Source of the DNA: Spirochaetales bacterium | GTDB lineage: Bacteria; Spirochaetota; Spirochaetia; SZUA-6; JAFGRV01 | DNA length: 48,636 nucleotides | Assembly (NCBI GenBank): GCA_016930085.1 | Contig: JAFGHO010000086.1 | Span: forward strand, 1-48,636 | Reading direction: 5' to 3' | Part shown: piece by piece, positions 34,066 through 42,945 of the stretch | Layout: every line of letters starts with the position of its first letter | Numbering within the stretch: the stretch's first letter is position 1 | Notes under the pieces: generated by a model | What the model saw: only the letters and a program-made list of their open reading frames with translations | The model's database searches: none | Told to the model about the DNA's origin: nothing | Made by a program: the position numbers and the translations under genes

Positions 34066-34661
34066 TCTGCAACCGGAGATATGGTTTCTATTTCAAAAAC
34101 AGGCTGAAGCCTGAACCTGTCGTTTCCCATGGCGACGAGAGATTTCTCAGGATTGAAGGATAAAACGATATTCAGACGTGCCGCCCGCGTGACCTCGAAC
34201 GAAGTGACGAGTTTTATCCCGGTTTCCGATCCTCCCGGCACGGCAAGCGGCAATTCACGCAGCAATTCATTCTCGACGATATCGATGGAATTGTCATTAT
34301 CGAGAACGAGACGAAGCTGCGTGTACAATCCGGTTTCGAGGACTCCGATACCGACGACCGCTATATCACAGGCGATGTCGATCAAATTGAACCGCATCCC
34401 CTCCCCGCCGTTATCGACGATCGTCCGCCATGTCCCGTCGTCATTGTGGGCTTCGACGCGGGCTATCGAAATCCAGATACCCTCGATCCCCGGTATGAGT
34501 GATTTCATGGTATCGTAAGAAGCATTTCCCGTCAGGAGAACCTCGACCTCACCCGTATTGAACGATGCAGGCAGTTCGAGGGGGGGGAGACACGAAGCCG
34601 CCGTTAAAAGGCATATGGAAAGCACCACCGGTATTATGAAACATCCCTTTTTGTCCGTCAT
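34062..34661 (-). CDS. DUF4382-like lipoprotein
   Basis: The 199-residue protein has a lipoprotein signal ('[10 protein letters not shown]') and an AGGGG site before the ATG. The body follows the DUF4382 pattern: '[21 protein letters not shown]', '[30 protein letters not shown]' and 'RLQPVFEIE'. This is a beta-sandwich, often of secreted or surface proteins, with no known enzymatic role. It overlaps ilvD by 4 nt at the 3' end, in convergent orientation. Confidence 0.75.
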   Translation of the reverse strand: MTDKKGCFIIPVVLSICLLTAASCLPPLELPASFNTGEVEVLLTGNASYDTMKSLIPGIEGIWISIARVEAHNDDGTWRTIVDNGGEGMRFNLIDIACDIAVVGIGVLETGLYTQLRLVLDNDNSIDIVENELLRELPLAVPGGSETGIKLVTSFEVTRAARLNIVLSFNPEKSLVAMGNDRFRLQPVFEIETISPVAD

Positions 34662-34792
34662 ATTACCCCTGTTTTATTTATTTTTAAATTATAGCGATGG
34701 TGAAAAGATAACACGAAGACAGGTGATTGTCAATGAAAACTTTCATGGCCACACGAATCCCCGTCTTTTGACATACGGACCGGCTGAGGTTG

Positions 34793-35950
34793 TTACGCCC
34801 GATGCACCAGTTCCCTGAAGAGCGTAAACAGGTACGAAGGATCGTGGGGCCCGGGCCCGGCCTCCGGGTGGTACTGGATCGCGATAACCGGTTCTTTTGT
34901 GTGTTCGAATCCTTCGAGTGTCCTGTCATTGAGGTTGATATGGGTCACCTCGATAAGTTTCGGATCGAGTGAGTCCGTGTCGATGGCAAAGTTGTGGTTC
35001 TGGCTGGTAATCTCGACACGTTTCGTTTTGATATCCATGACGGGATGATTGCAGCCGTGATGTCCGAATTTGAGTCTGAATCGGTCTCCCCCCAAAGCAA
35101 GGCCGATAATCTGGTGCCCGAGACATATTCCCATAACGGGAACCTTGCCGATCAACTCACGGGTGGTTTCGATCGCGTAGGAAACGGCGAGGGGGTCGGC
35201 CGGACCGTTCGAGAGAAAAACGCCGTCCGGTTTTTTTGCGAGCACCTCGGCCGCCGTCGTTTTCGCCGGGACGACGGTGATTTTCATCCCCTGTTTCCGC
35301 ATGTTCCGAAGGATATTCCATTTGATACCGAAATCAAAGGCGACGATATGCATATCCGTGGGCGGAAGGTTTTCGGCTATTCCCCAGCTGCGCGTATAGA
35401 TACAGTTTTCATCCCATGTATACGGCCGGGTGCAGGAGACCTTTATCGCGTAATCCTGATTGTCGAGTCCTTCCCACGCGCGGGCCCGTGAAACCCCTTC
35501 TTTTTCATCGACCGTACCCGTTACGGAAATATAGCCTTTCTGCGTCCCGTTATCGCGAAGCAGGGCGGTCAACGTACGGGTATCGATCCCGGCAATACCG
35601 GGGATTCCCTCTTTTTCAAGACCCCGCTCGAGTGAATCCGACGCTCTCCAGTTGCTTGTTTCGTTAAGATTATGGACGATGAAACCATGCGCATAGAATC
35701 TGCCGGACTCCATGTCGTCGCGGTTGACCCCCGTATTGCCGATTTCCGGGTACGTCATCGTGACAATCTGTCCGTGATAGGAAGGATCACTGAGTATTTC
35801 CTGATACCCCGTCATTCCCGTATTGAAGACCACTTCACCGGGGGTGTCGACCTCTGCGCCGATCGAATAGCCGTGCATCACCATTCCGTTTTCAAGCGCC
35901 AAAAATGCCCGTTTTTCCCGTTGTTTTTTCCAGTTCCATTTTTCACTCAT
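34793..35950 (-). CDS. carA: Carbamoyl-phosphate synthase small (glutaminase) subunit
   Basis: This subunit releases ammonia from glutamine and passes it to CarB to make carbamoyl phosphate for pyrimidines and arginine. The 385-residue protein has the N-terminal 'FNTGMTGYQEILSDPSY' block. The glutaminase domain has its catalytic cysteine in 'MGICLGHQIIGLALGG' and its histidine in 'AIQYHPEAGPGPHD'. A consensus promoter lies 27-55 nt upstream. carB lies about 1.2 kb away on the same strand, with gmd on the opposite strand between them. Confidence 0.97.
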   Translation of the reverse strand: MSEKWNWKKQREKRAFLALENGMVMHGYSIGAEVDTPGEVVFNTGMTGYQEILSDPSYHGQIVTMTYPEIGNTGVNRDDMESGRFYAHGFIVHNLNETSNWRASDSLERGLEKEGIPGIAGIDTRTLTALLRDNGTQKGYISVTGTVDEKEGVSRARAWEGLDNQDYAIKVSCTRPYTWDENCIYTRSWGIAENLPPTDMHIVAFDFGIKWNILRNMRKQGMKITVVPAKTTAAEVLAKKPDGVFLSNGPADPLAVSYAIETTRELIGKVPVMGICLGHQIIGLALGGDRFRLKFGHHGCNHPVMDIKTKRVEITSQNHNFAIDTDSLDPKLIEVTHINLNDRTLEGFEHTKEPVIAIQYHPEAGPGPHDPSYLFTLFRELVHRA

Positions 35951-35976
35951 GATACCCTGTCCTTATCGATATCGAA

Positions 35977-36005
35977 AATTTAACAACCGGGCGTCCCGTT
36001 GTCAA
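35977..36005 (-). promoter_or_regulatory. Consensus promoter of carA
   Basis: On the minus strand TTGACA (36000-36005), 17 nt, TAAATT (35977-35982). The predicted leader is about 20 nt with a weak AGG site. The GACAATTGTC palindrome lies 25 bp upstream of the -35 box. Confidence 0.65.
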
Positions 36006-36030
36006 GCGGGTTAACCCTGATGTCCCGTAC

Positions 36031-36040
36031 GACAATTGTC
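36031..36040. promoter_or_regulatory. GACAATTGTC palindrome between carA and gmd
   Basis: This copy of the recurring TACGACAATTGT motif (36028-36039) sits in the divergent carA-gmd promoter region, 25 bp from the carA -35 box and 19 bp from the gmd -35 box. A shared operator is possible. Confidence 0.4.
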
Positions 36041-36059
36041 TTTTGTGCGGTTCAAAAAC

Positions 36060-36086
36060 TTGACATGGACCCGTGTTTAATATAGG
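36060..36086 (+). promoter_or_regulatory. Possible promoter of gmd
   Basis: TTGACA (36060-36065), 15 nt, TATAGG (36081-36086). The spacing is short, but the leader would be only about 10 nt and there is no Shine-Dalgarno sequence before the ATG at 36103. Confidence 0.4.
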
Positions 36087-36102
36087 CTTGAACGGTATCG
36101 TT

Positions 36103-37074
36103 ATGAAAAAAGCATTTATTACGGGGATTACCGGTCAGGACGGATCATATCTTTCGCGTCTGCTTCTCGAAAAAGGGTATAAAGTATACGGCTTTATTCG
36201 AAGGGTCGCACTCGAAGACAGTTCGCACCGTCTCGTTCGCCTGAAGGACATGATCGACGAGATTGAACTTATACCGGGATCCCTGGAAAGTTACCCATCG
36301 ATCTATAAAGCCATGGCCGATGTAAAACCTGATGAAATATATCATCTTGCCGCCCAGAGTTTTGTGTCATACAGCTTTGAAGACGAATTCTCGACACTTC
36401 AATCGAATATCAGCGGGACGCATTATATGCTTTCCGCGGTGAAGGATATCGTTCCCAATGCCAGATTCTATTTCGCCGCCTCCAGTGAAATGTTCGGGAA
36501 TGTGCGTGAAGTCCCCCAGAACGAGGACACGCCGTTCAATCCGCGTTCCGCATACGGCATATCGAAAGTGGCCGGTTTCTTTCTCACCAAAAATTACCGG
36601 GAAGCCTACAATATCTTTACCTGCAATGGTATTCTCTACAACCACGAATCTCCCAGACGGGGATTCGAGTTTGTGACGCGTAAAATTACATCGCATGCCG
36701 CCCGTATCAAACTCGGACTCGCCGATAAACTGGAATTGGGGAATTTAAAGGCATTGCGGGACTGGGGACATTCAAAGGATTATGTAAGGGCCATGTGGAT
36801 GATGCTTCAGCATGAAAAACCGGATGACTACGTCATCTGTACCGGGGAAACGCATTCGGTCGAAGAGTTTTGTCAACGCGCTTTTGACTGTGCCGGGCTG
36901 GACTATAAAAAATATGTTAAAATAAATCAGCTTTTTTACAGACCCGCCGAAGTCGATATCCTTTTGGGAGATTACAGCAAAGCAAAAAGGATATTGAAAT
37001 GGGAACCGACGATCAGCTTTCAGGCCCTCATCGAGGAAATGGTAAAAGGCGATCTGGAATATTATTCGGAATGA
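36103..37074 (+). CDS. gmd: GDP-mannose 4,6-dehydratase
   Basis: The enzyme turns GDP-mannose into GDP-4-keto-6-deoxymannose, the precursor of GDP-fucose, rhamnose and related surface sugars. The 323-residue short-chain dehydrogenase has the NAD(P)-binding 'AFITGITGQDGSYLSRLL', the catalytic 'FAASSEMFG' and 'SAYGISKVAGFF', and the Gmd-specific 'GILYNHESPRRGFEFVTRKI'. I start at 36103 because the family begins there; a GTG 30 nt upstream is also open. No fucose synthetase gene follows. The gene sits between carA and carB on the opposite strand. Confidence 0.9.
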   Translation: MKKAFITGITGQDGSYLSRLLLEKGYKVYGFIRRVALEDSSHRLVRLKDMIDEIELIPGSLESYPSIYKAMADVKPDEIYHLAAQSFVSYSFEDEFSTLQSNISGTHYMLSAVKDIVPNARFYFAASSEMFGNVREVPQNEDTPFNPRSAYGISKVAGFFLTKNYREAYNIFTCNGILYNHESPRRGFEFVTRKITSHAARIKLGLADKLELGNLKALRDWGHSKDYVRAMWMMLQHEKPDDYVICTGETHSVEEFCQRAFDCAGLDYKKYVKINQLFYRPAEVDILLGDYSKAKRILKWEPTISFQALIEEMVKGDLEYYSE

Positions 37075-37121
37075 TTCCTCGATAAAGAATATCACCCCTG
37101 CACGCTATTTTCAAGTCCCCG

Positions 37122-40100
37122 TTATGCCTGTACCGTATTTTTCAGGGGTTTAAGGTTGATCCGGGGCGCGTGTCTGTGGTATTCCTGGAGACTGCATACC
37201 TCCATATGTTCCGTTTCCCTGAGGGATTTGATCCCGTTGATGGCGGCCCGCAGGCCGTTCAATGTGGTCGTGATCGGTATTTTTCGGATAACGGCGTGAG
37301 AGCGCATCTTTATTTCATCGATCATCGAATTGATTCCGCTCGAGGGTGTGTTGATAAGCCAGCTTATGTTTTTTTCCTCGATGAGATCGATAATATTGGG
37401 CCTGCCGCTTGAAATCCTGAATACGGCCTGGCTTCGTATCCCATTGTCGCGAAGCACCGTACTCGTTCCCCGCGTCGCGTAGATGCTGAACCCGAGTTCG
37501 ACAAGCCGGCGCGCCAGGGGGACGATCTCATCCTTGTCTTCATCCCTGACACTGACAAAGACCTTCCCGGAAGAGGGAATGACGTTCCCCGCCGCGACCT
37601 GACTTTTTATGAACGCCATCCCGATATTCGTGTCGATTCCCATGACCTCCCCGGTCGATTTCATCTCCGGACTCAGCACGATGTCGATACCCGGAAACCT
37701 GACAAAGGGAAAAACCGCCTCTTTTACCGAATAATAACGGGGAATCACCTCGCCGGTGAATCCCAGTTCGTCAAGGCTGAAGCCTGCCATGACGAGCGCC
37801 GCGAGTTTCGCCAGGGGCACACCGATGGTCTTGCTGACATACGGGATGGTTCTCGAGGCGCGTGGATTGACCTCGAGCACATAGACGACATCGTCCTTGA
37901 TCGCGTACTGTATGTTCATGAGTCCGCAAACCCCGAGTTCCTCGGCAAGGGCGTAACTGTACTCGCGGATCGTTTTCAGCGCGGCCTCGGAGAGAATTGT
38001 CGCGGGTATCGTACACGAACTGTCGCCTGAATGAATGCCGGCCAGCTCGATGTGCTCCATTATGGAACCGATCACGGTCCGGTTTCCGTCGGATATGCAG
38101 TCCACATCGACCTCCACCGCCTGTTCGAGGTAGCGGTCGATCAGCACGGGTCGTTCTTCCGAGACCTCGACCGCTTCCGCCATATATTTTTCGAGCATCT
38201 CGTCGTTGTGCACGATGACCATCGCCCTTCCTCCGAGGACGAACGACGGTCGCATGAGAACCGGGTACCCGACGGTATGGGCCACGTTCAGGGCCTCGCG
38301 GACGCAGACGGCGATACCGTTTTCCGGCTGCCGAACGCCGAGTTTCCGCGCGATTTTCTGAAAAAGGTCCCTGTCCTCCGCGGCCTCTATACTTTCGGGG
38401 GAGGTCCCGATGATTTGCACGCCGTTTTCCTTGAGCGCGCGGGCGAGGTTCAGGGGGGTCTGGCCGCCGAACTGGACAATCACTCCTTCACATTGTTCCC
38501 GCCGGTAAATATGGAGGACGTCTTCGAGGGTGAGCGGTTCGAAATAAAGCCGGTCGCTCGTGTCGTAATCCGTACTTACGGTTTCCGGATTGCTGTTCAC
38601 CATGATCGTTTCGAACCCCGCTTCCTTCAGGGCGAACGCCGCGTGGACGCAGCAGTAATCGAACTCGATGCCCTGCCCGATTCTGTTCGGACCGCCGCCC
38701 AGAATCATGATTTTGCGCCTGTCCGAAGGCGGGCATTCGCTTGCCTCCCCGTAGGTCGAGTAGAGGTAGGGGGTAAAGGCGACGAACTCTGCCGCGCAGG
38801 TGTCGACCCTGCCGTAGGATGCAAGCAGCCCGATCTCGAACCGGGCTTTGCGGACCTCATCCTCGTTCGTCCCGAGGAGAAAGGCGATCTGTCTGTCCGA
38901 ATACCCGAACTCCTTGGCCTGCCTGAAAAGCGCCGGATCATTTTTTAGTCCGGAAAGCCCGCCCCCCGTTTTTATTTCTTCCTCGTAGGCTGCAAGTTCT
39001 TCCATGTGTCCGAGAAACCAGGGATCGATACCGGTGAGTTTTTGTACTTTCTCGATACCATAGCCCCGCTTGAACGCGGCCCGGATCACGAAGACCCGGC
39101 CGGCGTTAGGCCGGTGCAGATCACGATCGAGTTCCTCATTCGTCATCCGCTCGTAACGCCCGTCTTTTCCGTCCGCCCCGTAACCGAAGCGCCCGGTTTC
39201 GAGTGACCGGAGCGCTTTCTGAAACGACTGCTTGAAGGTCTTGCCGATACTCATGGCCTCGCCTACGGATTTCATCTGTGTCCCGAGTGTGTCGTCGGCT
39301 TCGACGAACTTCTCGAAGGCGAATCGCGGGATTTTGGTCACCACGTAATCGATTGCCGGCTCGAAACAGGCGGGCGTCTCTTTTGTGATGTCGTTTCTGA
39401 TTTCGTCGAGGGTGTAGCCCACGGCGAGTTTTGCCGCGATTTTCGCGATCGGGAAGCCGGTCGCCTTGGACGCGAGGGCGCTCGAACGGGAAACGCGCGG
39501 GTTCATCTCGATGATGAGAAGCCTGCCGTCTTGGGGATTGACGGCGAACTGGACGTTCGAGCCCCCCGTGTCCACGCCGATTTCCCTCATGACGGCGATC
39601 GCCGCGTCGCGCATCAGCTGGTATTCCCTGTCCGTGAGGGTCTGGGCCGGCGCCACGGTAATGCTGTCGCCCGTGTGGATGCCCATGGGATCGAGGTTTT
39701 CGATGGAACAGACGATGACGCAGTTGTCCTTGTTGTCCCGCATCACCTCGAGTTCGAACTCCTTCCACCCGATAACCGACTCCTCGATAAGCACCTCGGA
39801 GGTCGGGCTGTAGAAAAGTCCGCGGCGGACGATCTCGTTAAAATCGGCATCGTTATACGCGATACCGCCGCCGGTTCCGCCGAGGGTGAAACCGGGCCGG
39901 ATAACGAGTGGATACCTCGCGATACTGTCGCGGAATTCGACCGCTTCTTCGAACGTGCGCACGGACATGCTTTCGGGAAGCTCAAGTCCGATTTTCTGCA
40001 TCGACTGCTTGAAGAGGTTTCTGTCTTCCGCTTTTTCAATGACCTTTGCCTTTGCCCCGATCATCTCGACATTGAACCTGCCGAGGATTCCCTTGCCGTG

Positions 40101-40406
40101 GAGATCCAGACTGAGGTTCAGCGCTGTTTGTCCGCCGAGGGTCGGGAGAAGCGCGTCCGGGCGTTCGCGGCGGATTATCTCTTTGAGAATTTCAGTATCC
40201 AGCGGTTCGATATAGGTACGGTCGGCAAAATCCGGGTCCGTCATGATCGTTGCCGGGTTGCTGTTGACGAGGACGATTTCGAAACCCTCTTCCTTCAACG
40301 CCTTGCATGCCTGGACGCCCGAATAATCGAACTCGCATGCCTGGCCGATAACGATCGGGCCTGAGCCAATGATCATGATTTTCTTGATGTCCGTTCTTCG
40401 TGGCAT
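37122..40406 (-). CDS. carB: Carbamoyl-phosphate synthase large subunit
   Basis: This subunit uses ammonia from CarA, bicarbonate and two ATP to make carbamoyl phosphate. The 1094-residue length is standard. Two homologous ATP-grasp halves are visible ('[16 protein letters not shown]' and '[16 protein letters not shown]'), each preceded by a '[16 protein letters not shown]' segment and a '[19 protein letters not shown]' start. The C-terminal MGS-like regulatory domain ('[15 protein letters not shown]') is present. A GAGGAA site lies 4 nt upstream of the ATG. Confidence 0.98.
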   Translation of the reverse strand: MPRRTDIKKIMIIGSGPIVIGQACEFDYSGVQACKALKEEGFEIVLVNSNPATIMTDPDFADRTYIEPLDTEILKEIIRRERPDALLPTLGGQTALNLSLDLHGKGILGRFNVEMIGAKAKVIEKAEDRNLFKQSMQKIGLELPESMSVRTFEEAVEFRDSIARYPLVIRPGFTLGGTGGGIAYNDADFNEIVRRGLFYSPTSEVLIEESVIGWKEFELEVMRDNKDNCVIVCSIENLDPMGIHTGDSITVAPAQTLTDREYQLMRDAAIAVMREIGVDTGGSNVQFAVNPQDGRLLIIEMNPRVSRSSALASKATGFPIAKIAAKLAVGYTLDEIRNDITKETPACFEPAIDYVVTKIPRFAFEKFVEADDTLGTQMKSVGEAMSIGKTFKQSFQKALRSLETGRFGYGADGKDGRYERMTNEELDRDLHRPNAGRVFVIRAAFKRGYGIEKVQKLTGIDPWFLGHMEELAAYEEEIKTGGGLSGLKNDPALFRQAKEFGYSDRQIAFLLGTNEDEVRKARFEIGLLASYGRVDTCAAEFVAFTPYLYSTYGEASECPPSDRRKIMILGGGPNRIGQGIEFDYCCVHAAFALKEAGFETIMVNSNPETVSTDYDTSDRLYFEPLTLEDVLHIYRREQCEGVIVQFGGQTPLNLARALKENGVQIIGTSPESIEAAEDRDLFQKIARKLGVRQPENGIAVCVREALNVAHTVGYPVLMRPSFVLGGRAMVIVHNDEMLEKYMAEAVEVSEERPVLIDRYLEQAVEVDVDCISDGNRTVIGSIMEHIELAGIHSGDSSCTIPATILSEAALKTIREYSYALAEELGVCGLMNIQYAIKDDVVYVLEVNPRASRTIPYVSKTIGVPLAKLAALVMAGFSLDELGFTGEVIPRYYSVKEAVFPFVRFPGIDIVLSPEMKSTGEVMGIDTNIGMAFIKSQVAAGNVIPSSGKVFVSVRDEDKDEIVPLARRLVELGFSIYATRGTSTVLRDNGIRSQAVFRISSGRPNIIDLIEEKNISWLINTPSSGINSMIDEIKMRSHAVIRKIPITTTLNGLRAAINGIKSLRETEHMEVCSLQEYHRHAPRINLKPLKNTVQA

Positions 40407-40712
40407 CGGTATTCCTCAATAACGATTCAGAATCATAACAATTGTCTTGCTGCATCCTCAATGCGGCCCCCTCCGATATCATACGGCCTTTTTCAATACC
40501 GGCCGGACATGACGGGGGGAAAAGGCGGGGTGAGGGTTTATATCACCCCCACGGTGTTCCATTTTGCTTCCTCGGTGAAAACATACCCTTTATTTTCTTT
40601 CGTGTCAAGCTTGGCCCGCGCGATTTGAAGGCGAATGCCGGAAATGATATGCACGGTATATATGAAATAAAAAGATTTGAAAATATAGCCGTGGAATGGT
40701 ATAACTTTAGAT
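40407..40712. other. Divergent intergenic region between carB and the CsgG-like gene
   Basis: The 306-bp gap has AACAATTGTC (40437-40446) next to a possible minus-strand -10 box (TATGAT, 40432-40437) for carB. It also has a 7-bp stem hairpin (40527-40549) of unclear role and the promoter for the CsgG-like gene at its right end. I see no gene. Confidence 0.5.
40677..40705 (+). promoter_or_regulatory. Sigma70-type extended promoter abutting the CsgG-like start codon
   Basis: TTGAAA (40677-40682), 17 nt with TGG at its end, TATAAC (40700-40705), then 7 nt to the ATG at 40713. No Shine-Dalgarno sequence is present, so a leaderless mRNA is predicted. Confidence 0.65.
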
Positions 40713-42020
40713 ATGAAAAAAATAATACTTTCTTTTTTCCTTCTTGTGTTTTGTCTGGGATTCGTTTCCGCAGATATCAGGAGAGACGTCGTCACCCTGC
40801 TTTCTTCGCTTATAAAACAGTACGCGCAAAGCAGGGAAGACATCTATCTGAAAAGGCCGCTTGCCGTCCTCCCCTTTATCGAATCGGGGGAACTCGCCCG
40901 GAAGCATAATCTGGGGGCGGTCATGGAGGAACTGATCAGAAACGAGGTCGTCAATTCGACCGCCTTCATCCTCACGGAGCGTAAAAACATGGACCGGATC
41001 ATCGAGGAAATCGAGTTTTCCCTTTCCGATCTCGCCTCCTCGGAGAACGCCCTCAGGATCGGCAGCCTCACCGGCGCCGCCTATTTCATCGCGGGGAGTA
41101 TCACTGAGGCGGGGGACGCATTTTTGCTGAACGCCCGGCTCATCGATGTCGAGACGGCCGTGGTGATCGGGGCCGAGACAGTGGCCATGGAAAAATCGGA
41201 ACTGATCGGCGAATCGCGGTCGTCGCGGTACAGCTACGTGTTCAGGTACGGGCTCGGGTTCAGCGGAGGGACAACCACGGATATCCTGATCGCGGGAGCC
41301 CCGCCGCATATCGAATCCGCCCCCCTGCTCGTCGACGTACACGCCGGTGTTTTCTACAGGCCGTGGAACTTTCTCCAGCTTTCAGTCGCGTCCCACACCG
41401 CCTGGACCGAGTTTCAGTTCGGCCCCTTCGATCCGGCTTCACCCGACTACGACAACAGTGAGGTGCTGAAATCTTATTATGAAATCACAGGTCTCTCGAA
41501 TACCGATCTGCCTCACTGTAATGTGGAATACAATCAGTATTATCTCGATCTTCAGGTGTTTTTCGTGTTCAATCCGATTAAACGGCTGACCGTTTCGGCC
41601 GGGGGCGGCGGTCTTCTGGGTTTCTGGAACGCCAGACTCGAGTTGACCAACTTTCCCGTTTACGTCGGGGAGTATGGTTTCGACGAACAACCCGCGGAAC
41701 CGGACTTGGAAGAAAGCTACAGACGGGAAAATATCGTCATGACCTCGGGAAACGGGCTGCTTACCGGTGTGATCGGGGCTTTTAAAGTGGAATACTATAT
41801 TTCACCAAGGGTGCTTCTCTCCGCGGGCGTGCTGTATAAAAAAACCTTCGGCAGCGACCCGTACGGCTTCGAGTTGGGCGGGGTCAATATCGCTTCCGAT
41901 GAAGATGATGCGGCTTTTGCCGCGAGCAAATGGATACCGGGAAAAACCCCGTACGGGGACTCGCTCAGCCTCGAACTCGATTCGATTTCAGTCGATCTGG
42001 GGGTTGCCATTTCTTTTTGA
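40713..42020 (+). CDS. CsgG-like envelope protein with C-terminal barrel-like region
   Basis: The 435-residue protein has a signal peptide (MKKIILSFFLLVFCLGFVSA). The CsgG/FlgO-type alpha/beta domain covers about residues 45-165: 'RPLAVLPFIESGELA', 'FILTERKNMDRIIEEIEFS', 'GAAYFIAGSITEAGDAFLLNARLIDVETAVV'. Proteins with this domain sit in the outer membrane or periplasm and help secretion or assembly. From about residue 180 the sequence becomes a series of aromatic beta strands, like an outer-membrane barrel. The client is unknown and no curli-like gene is near. Confidence 0.75.
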   Translation: MKKIILSFFLLVFCLGFVSADIRRDVVTLLSSLIKQYAQSREDIYLKRPLAVLPFIESGELARKHNLGAVMEELIRNEVVNSTAFILTERKNMDRIIEEIEFSLSDLASSENALRIGSLTGAAYFIAGSITEAGDAFLLNARLIDVETAVVIGAETVAMEKSELIGESRSSRYSYVFRYGLGFSGGTTTDILIAGAPPHIESAPLLVDVHAGVFYRPWNFLQLSVASHTAWTEFQFGPFDPASPDYDNSEVLKSYYEITGLSNTDLPHCNVEYNQYYLDLQVFFVFNPIKRLTVSAGGGGLLGFWNARLELTNFPVYVGEYGFDEQPAEPDLEESYRRENIVMTSGNGLLTGVIGAFKVEYYISPRVLLSAGVLYKKTFGSDPYGFELGGVNIASDEDDAAFAASKWIPGKTPYGDSLSLELDSISVDLGVAISF

Positions 42021-42378
42021 TAAAGCCGATGCGACGCGGCGGAAAAGAAGAACAACCATGAAAGGCACGGAAGGACACGGAAGGGAGAGGGGACCGTGGA
42101 CTAAAAATGAAGCTGCGCTATTACATTCCAATAATATTTTAATACGAAGGGCTTCGGGTAGCCCGGGCCGCGAAGCGAAAATCGTAAATATGAGTACCCC
42201 TAAACTGTCTTTTTATACTATCTATATGTCATGTCACCTTTAGCTAATAGAATAGAAACAAAGTGGTTATTATCATAATTCTCTATAAAATAAAAAGATA
42301 GTTTCCCCTTTATGTGCCTTTAAAAAAATCTTCGTTATCTTCGGGTACTTCGTGTAAAATTCTTTTATTATAATAGTG

Positions 42379-42398
42379 ATATGTCAAAATTGACATAT
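42379..42398. promoter_or_regulatory. Operator-like palindrome overlapping a -35 box
   Basis: ATATGTCAA-AA-TTGACATAT: 9-bp perfect arms around 2 nt. The right arm contains the -35 box of the next promoter. It overlaps a second 10-bp palindrome, GACATATGTC (42392-42401). A repressor bound here would block the promoter. Confidence 0.55.
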
Positions 42399-42418
42399 GT
42401 CGTACAGGTGAATAATAT
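42390..42418 (+). promoter_or_regulatory. Consensus sigma70-type promoter of the small membrane protein gene
   Basis: TTGACA (42390-42395), 17 nt, TAATAT (42413-42418). The leader of about 37 nt ends in a GAAGGAGG site before the ATG at 42462. Confidence 0.7.
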
Positions 42419-42461
42419 TAATTGGAAATAACGGGTTTACCTGAAGGAGGATAAATAGAAT

Positions 42462-42830
42462 ATGGAAGCATTGCTATATTTCGGTATTTTCGCGCTTATT
42501 CTGTTTTTATTGGTGACATTAGCGAAAAATCCGCGCGTTCAGGCAAAATTTATACGGCTTGATGACAAAAAAGCGCGTGAAATATATAAAAAGTTTCCTA
42601 AAGGGCAAAAACATATCTCCATTGAAGAGGTTGCAGGACTCATCAATTGGGATGTCAATGATACAAGGAAAATAAAAATCACTTCCTTTAAATCAGAGGG
42701 ACCTCTCCTGGTTCGTCGCTCCGGTGGTTCCAACTTTTTCAGGAGGCCGCAATACACAAAGGATGATTTTAAACTGTTATTATGGCTGCTTTTTTGTTCC
42801 GATAATTCGGTCGAAATTGACAATTATTGA
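42462..42830 (+). CDS. Small membrane-anchored protein of unknown function
   Basis: The 122-residue product has one N-terminal membrane segment (residues 4-20), then a basic cytoplasmic part: 'KFIRLDDKKAREIYKKFPKGQKHISIEEVAGLINWDVNDTRKI' in outline. That part may form a small winged or helical domain. A strong GAAGGAGG site and a consensus promoter with an operator-like palindrome support it as a real, regulated gene. No family is recognised. Confidence 0.65.
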   Translation: MEALLYFGIFALILFLLVTLAKNPRVQAKFIRLDDKKAREIYKKFPKGQKHISIEEVAGLINWDVNDTRKIKITSFKSEGPLLVRRSGGSNFFRRPQYTKDDFKLLLWLLFCSDNSVEIDNY

Positions 42831-42945
42831 CAGTGATGAAAGGAACTGCCACTAAAAAATTTCATGAAGCCGGGTGATATTATTAATATCCATGCTGTCT
42901 GTTGTCAATATGCTTCCTTTCGGATACCTTTACCTTAGAGATGAT

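Larger units (their letters stand above)
42021..42461. other. Intergenic region with inverted CACGGAAG-type repeats
   Basis: The 441-bp gap holds short direct repeats near the left end (CACGGAAGGACACGGAAGG, 42064-42085). Similar repeats run in opposite orientation near the right end (CTTCGTTATCTTCGGGTACTTCGTGTA, about 42330-42360). Together they look like the two ends of an inverted, non-coding repeat element. The middle has a short GC-rich inverted segment (CTTCGGGTAG...CGCGAAG, near 42150-42175). No gene family is recognisable in the middle. The right end carries the promoter and palindrome for the next gene. Confidence 0.5.

Noticed and set aside
38031-38948. 305-codon plus-strand frame opposite carB, and similar long frames opposite other genes
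   Set aside because: These are antisense shadows of GC-biased codon usage; carB itself is unambiguous.
40527-40549. GGGGTGA/TCACCCC hairpin upstream of carB as an attenuator or riboswitch
   Set aside because: The stem is only 7 bp with a 9-nt loop, lies upstream of the likely carB -10 box and has no T-run, so it would not be in the mRNA.
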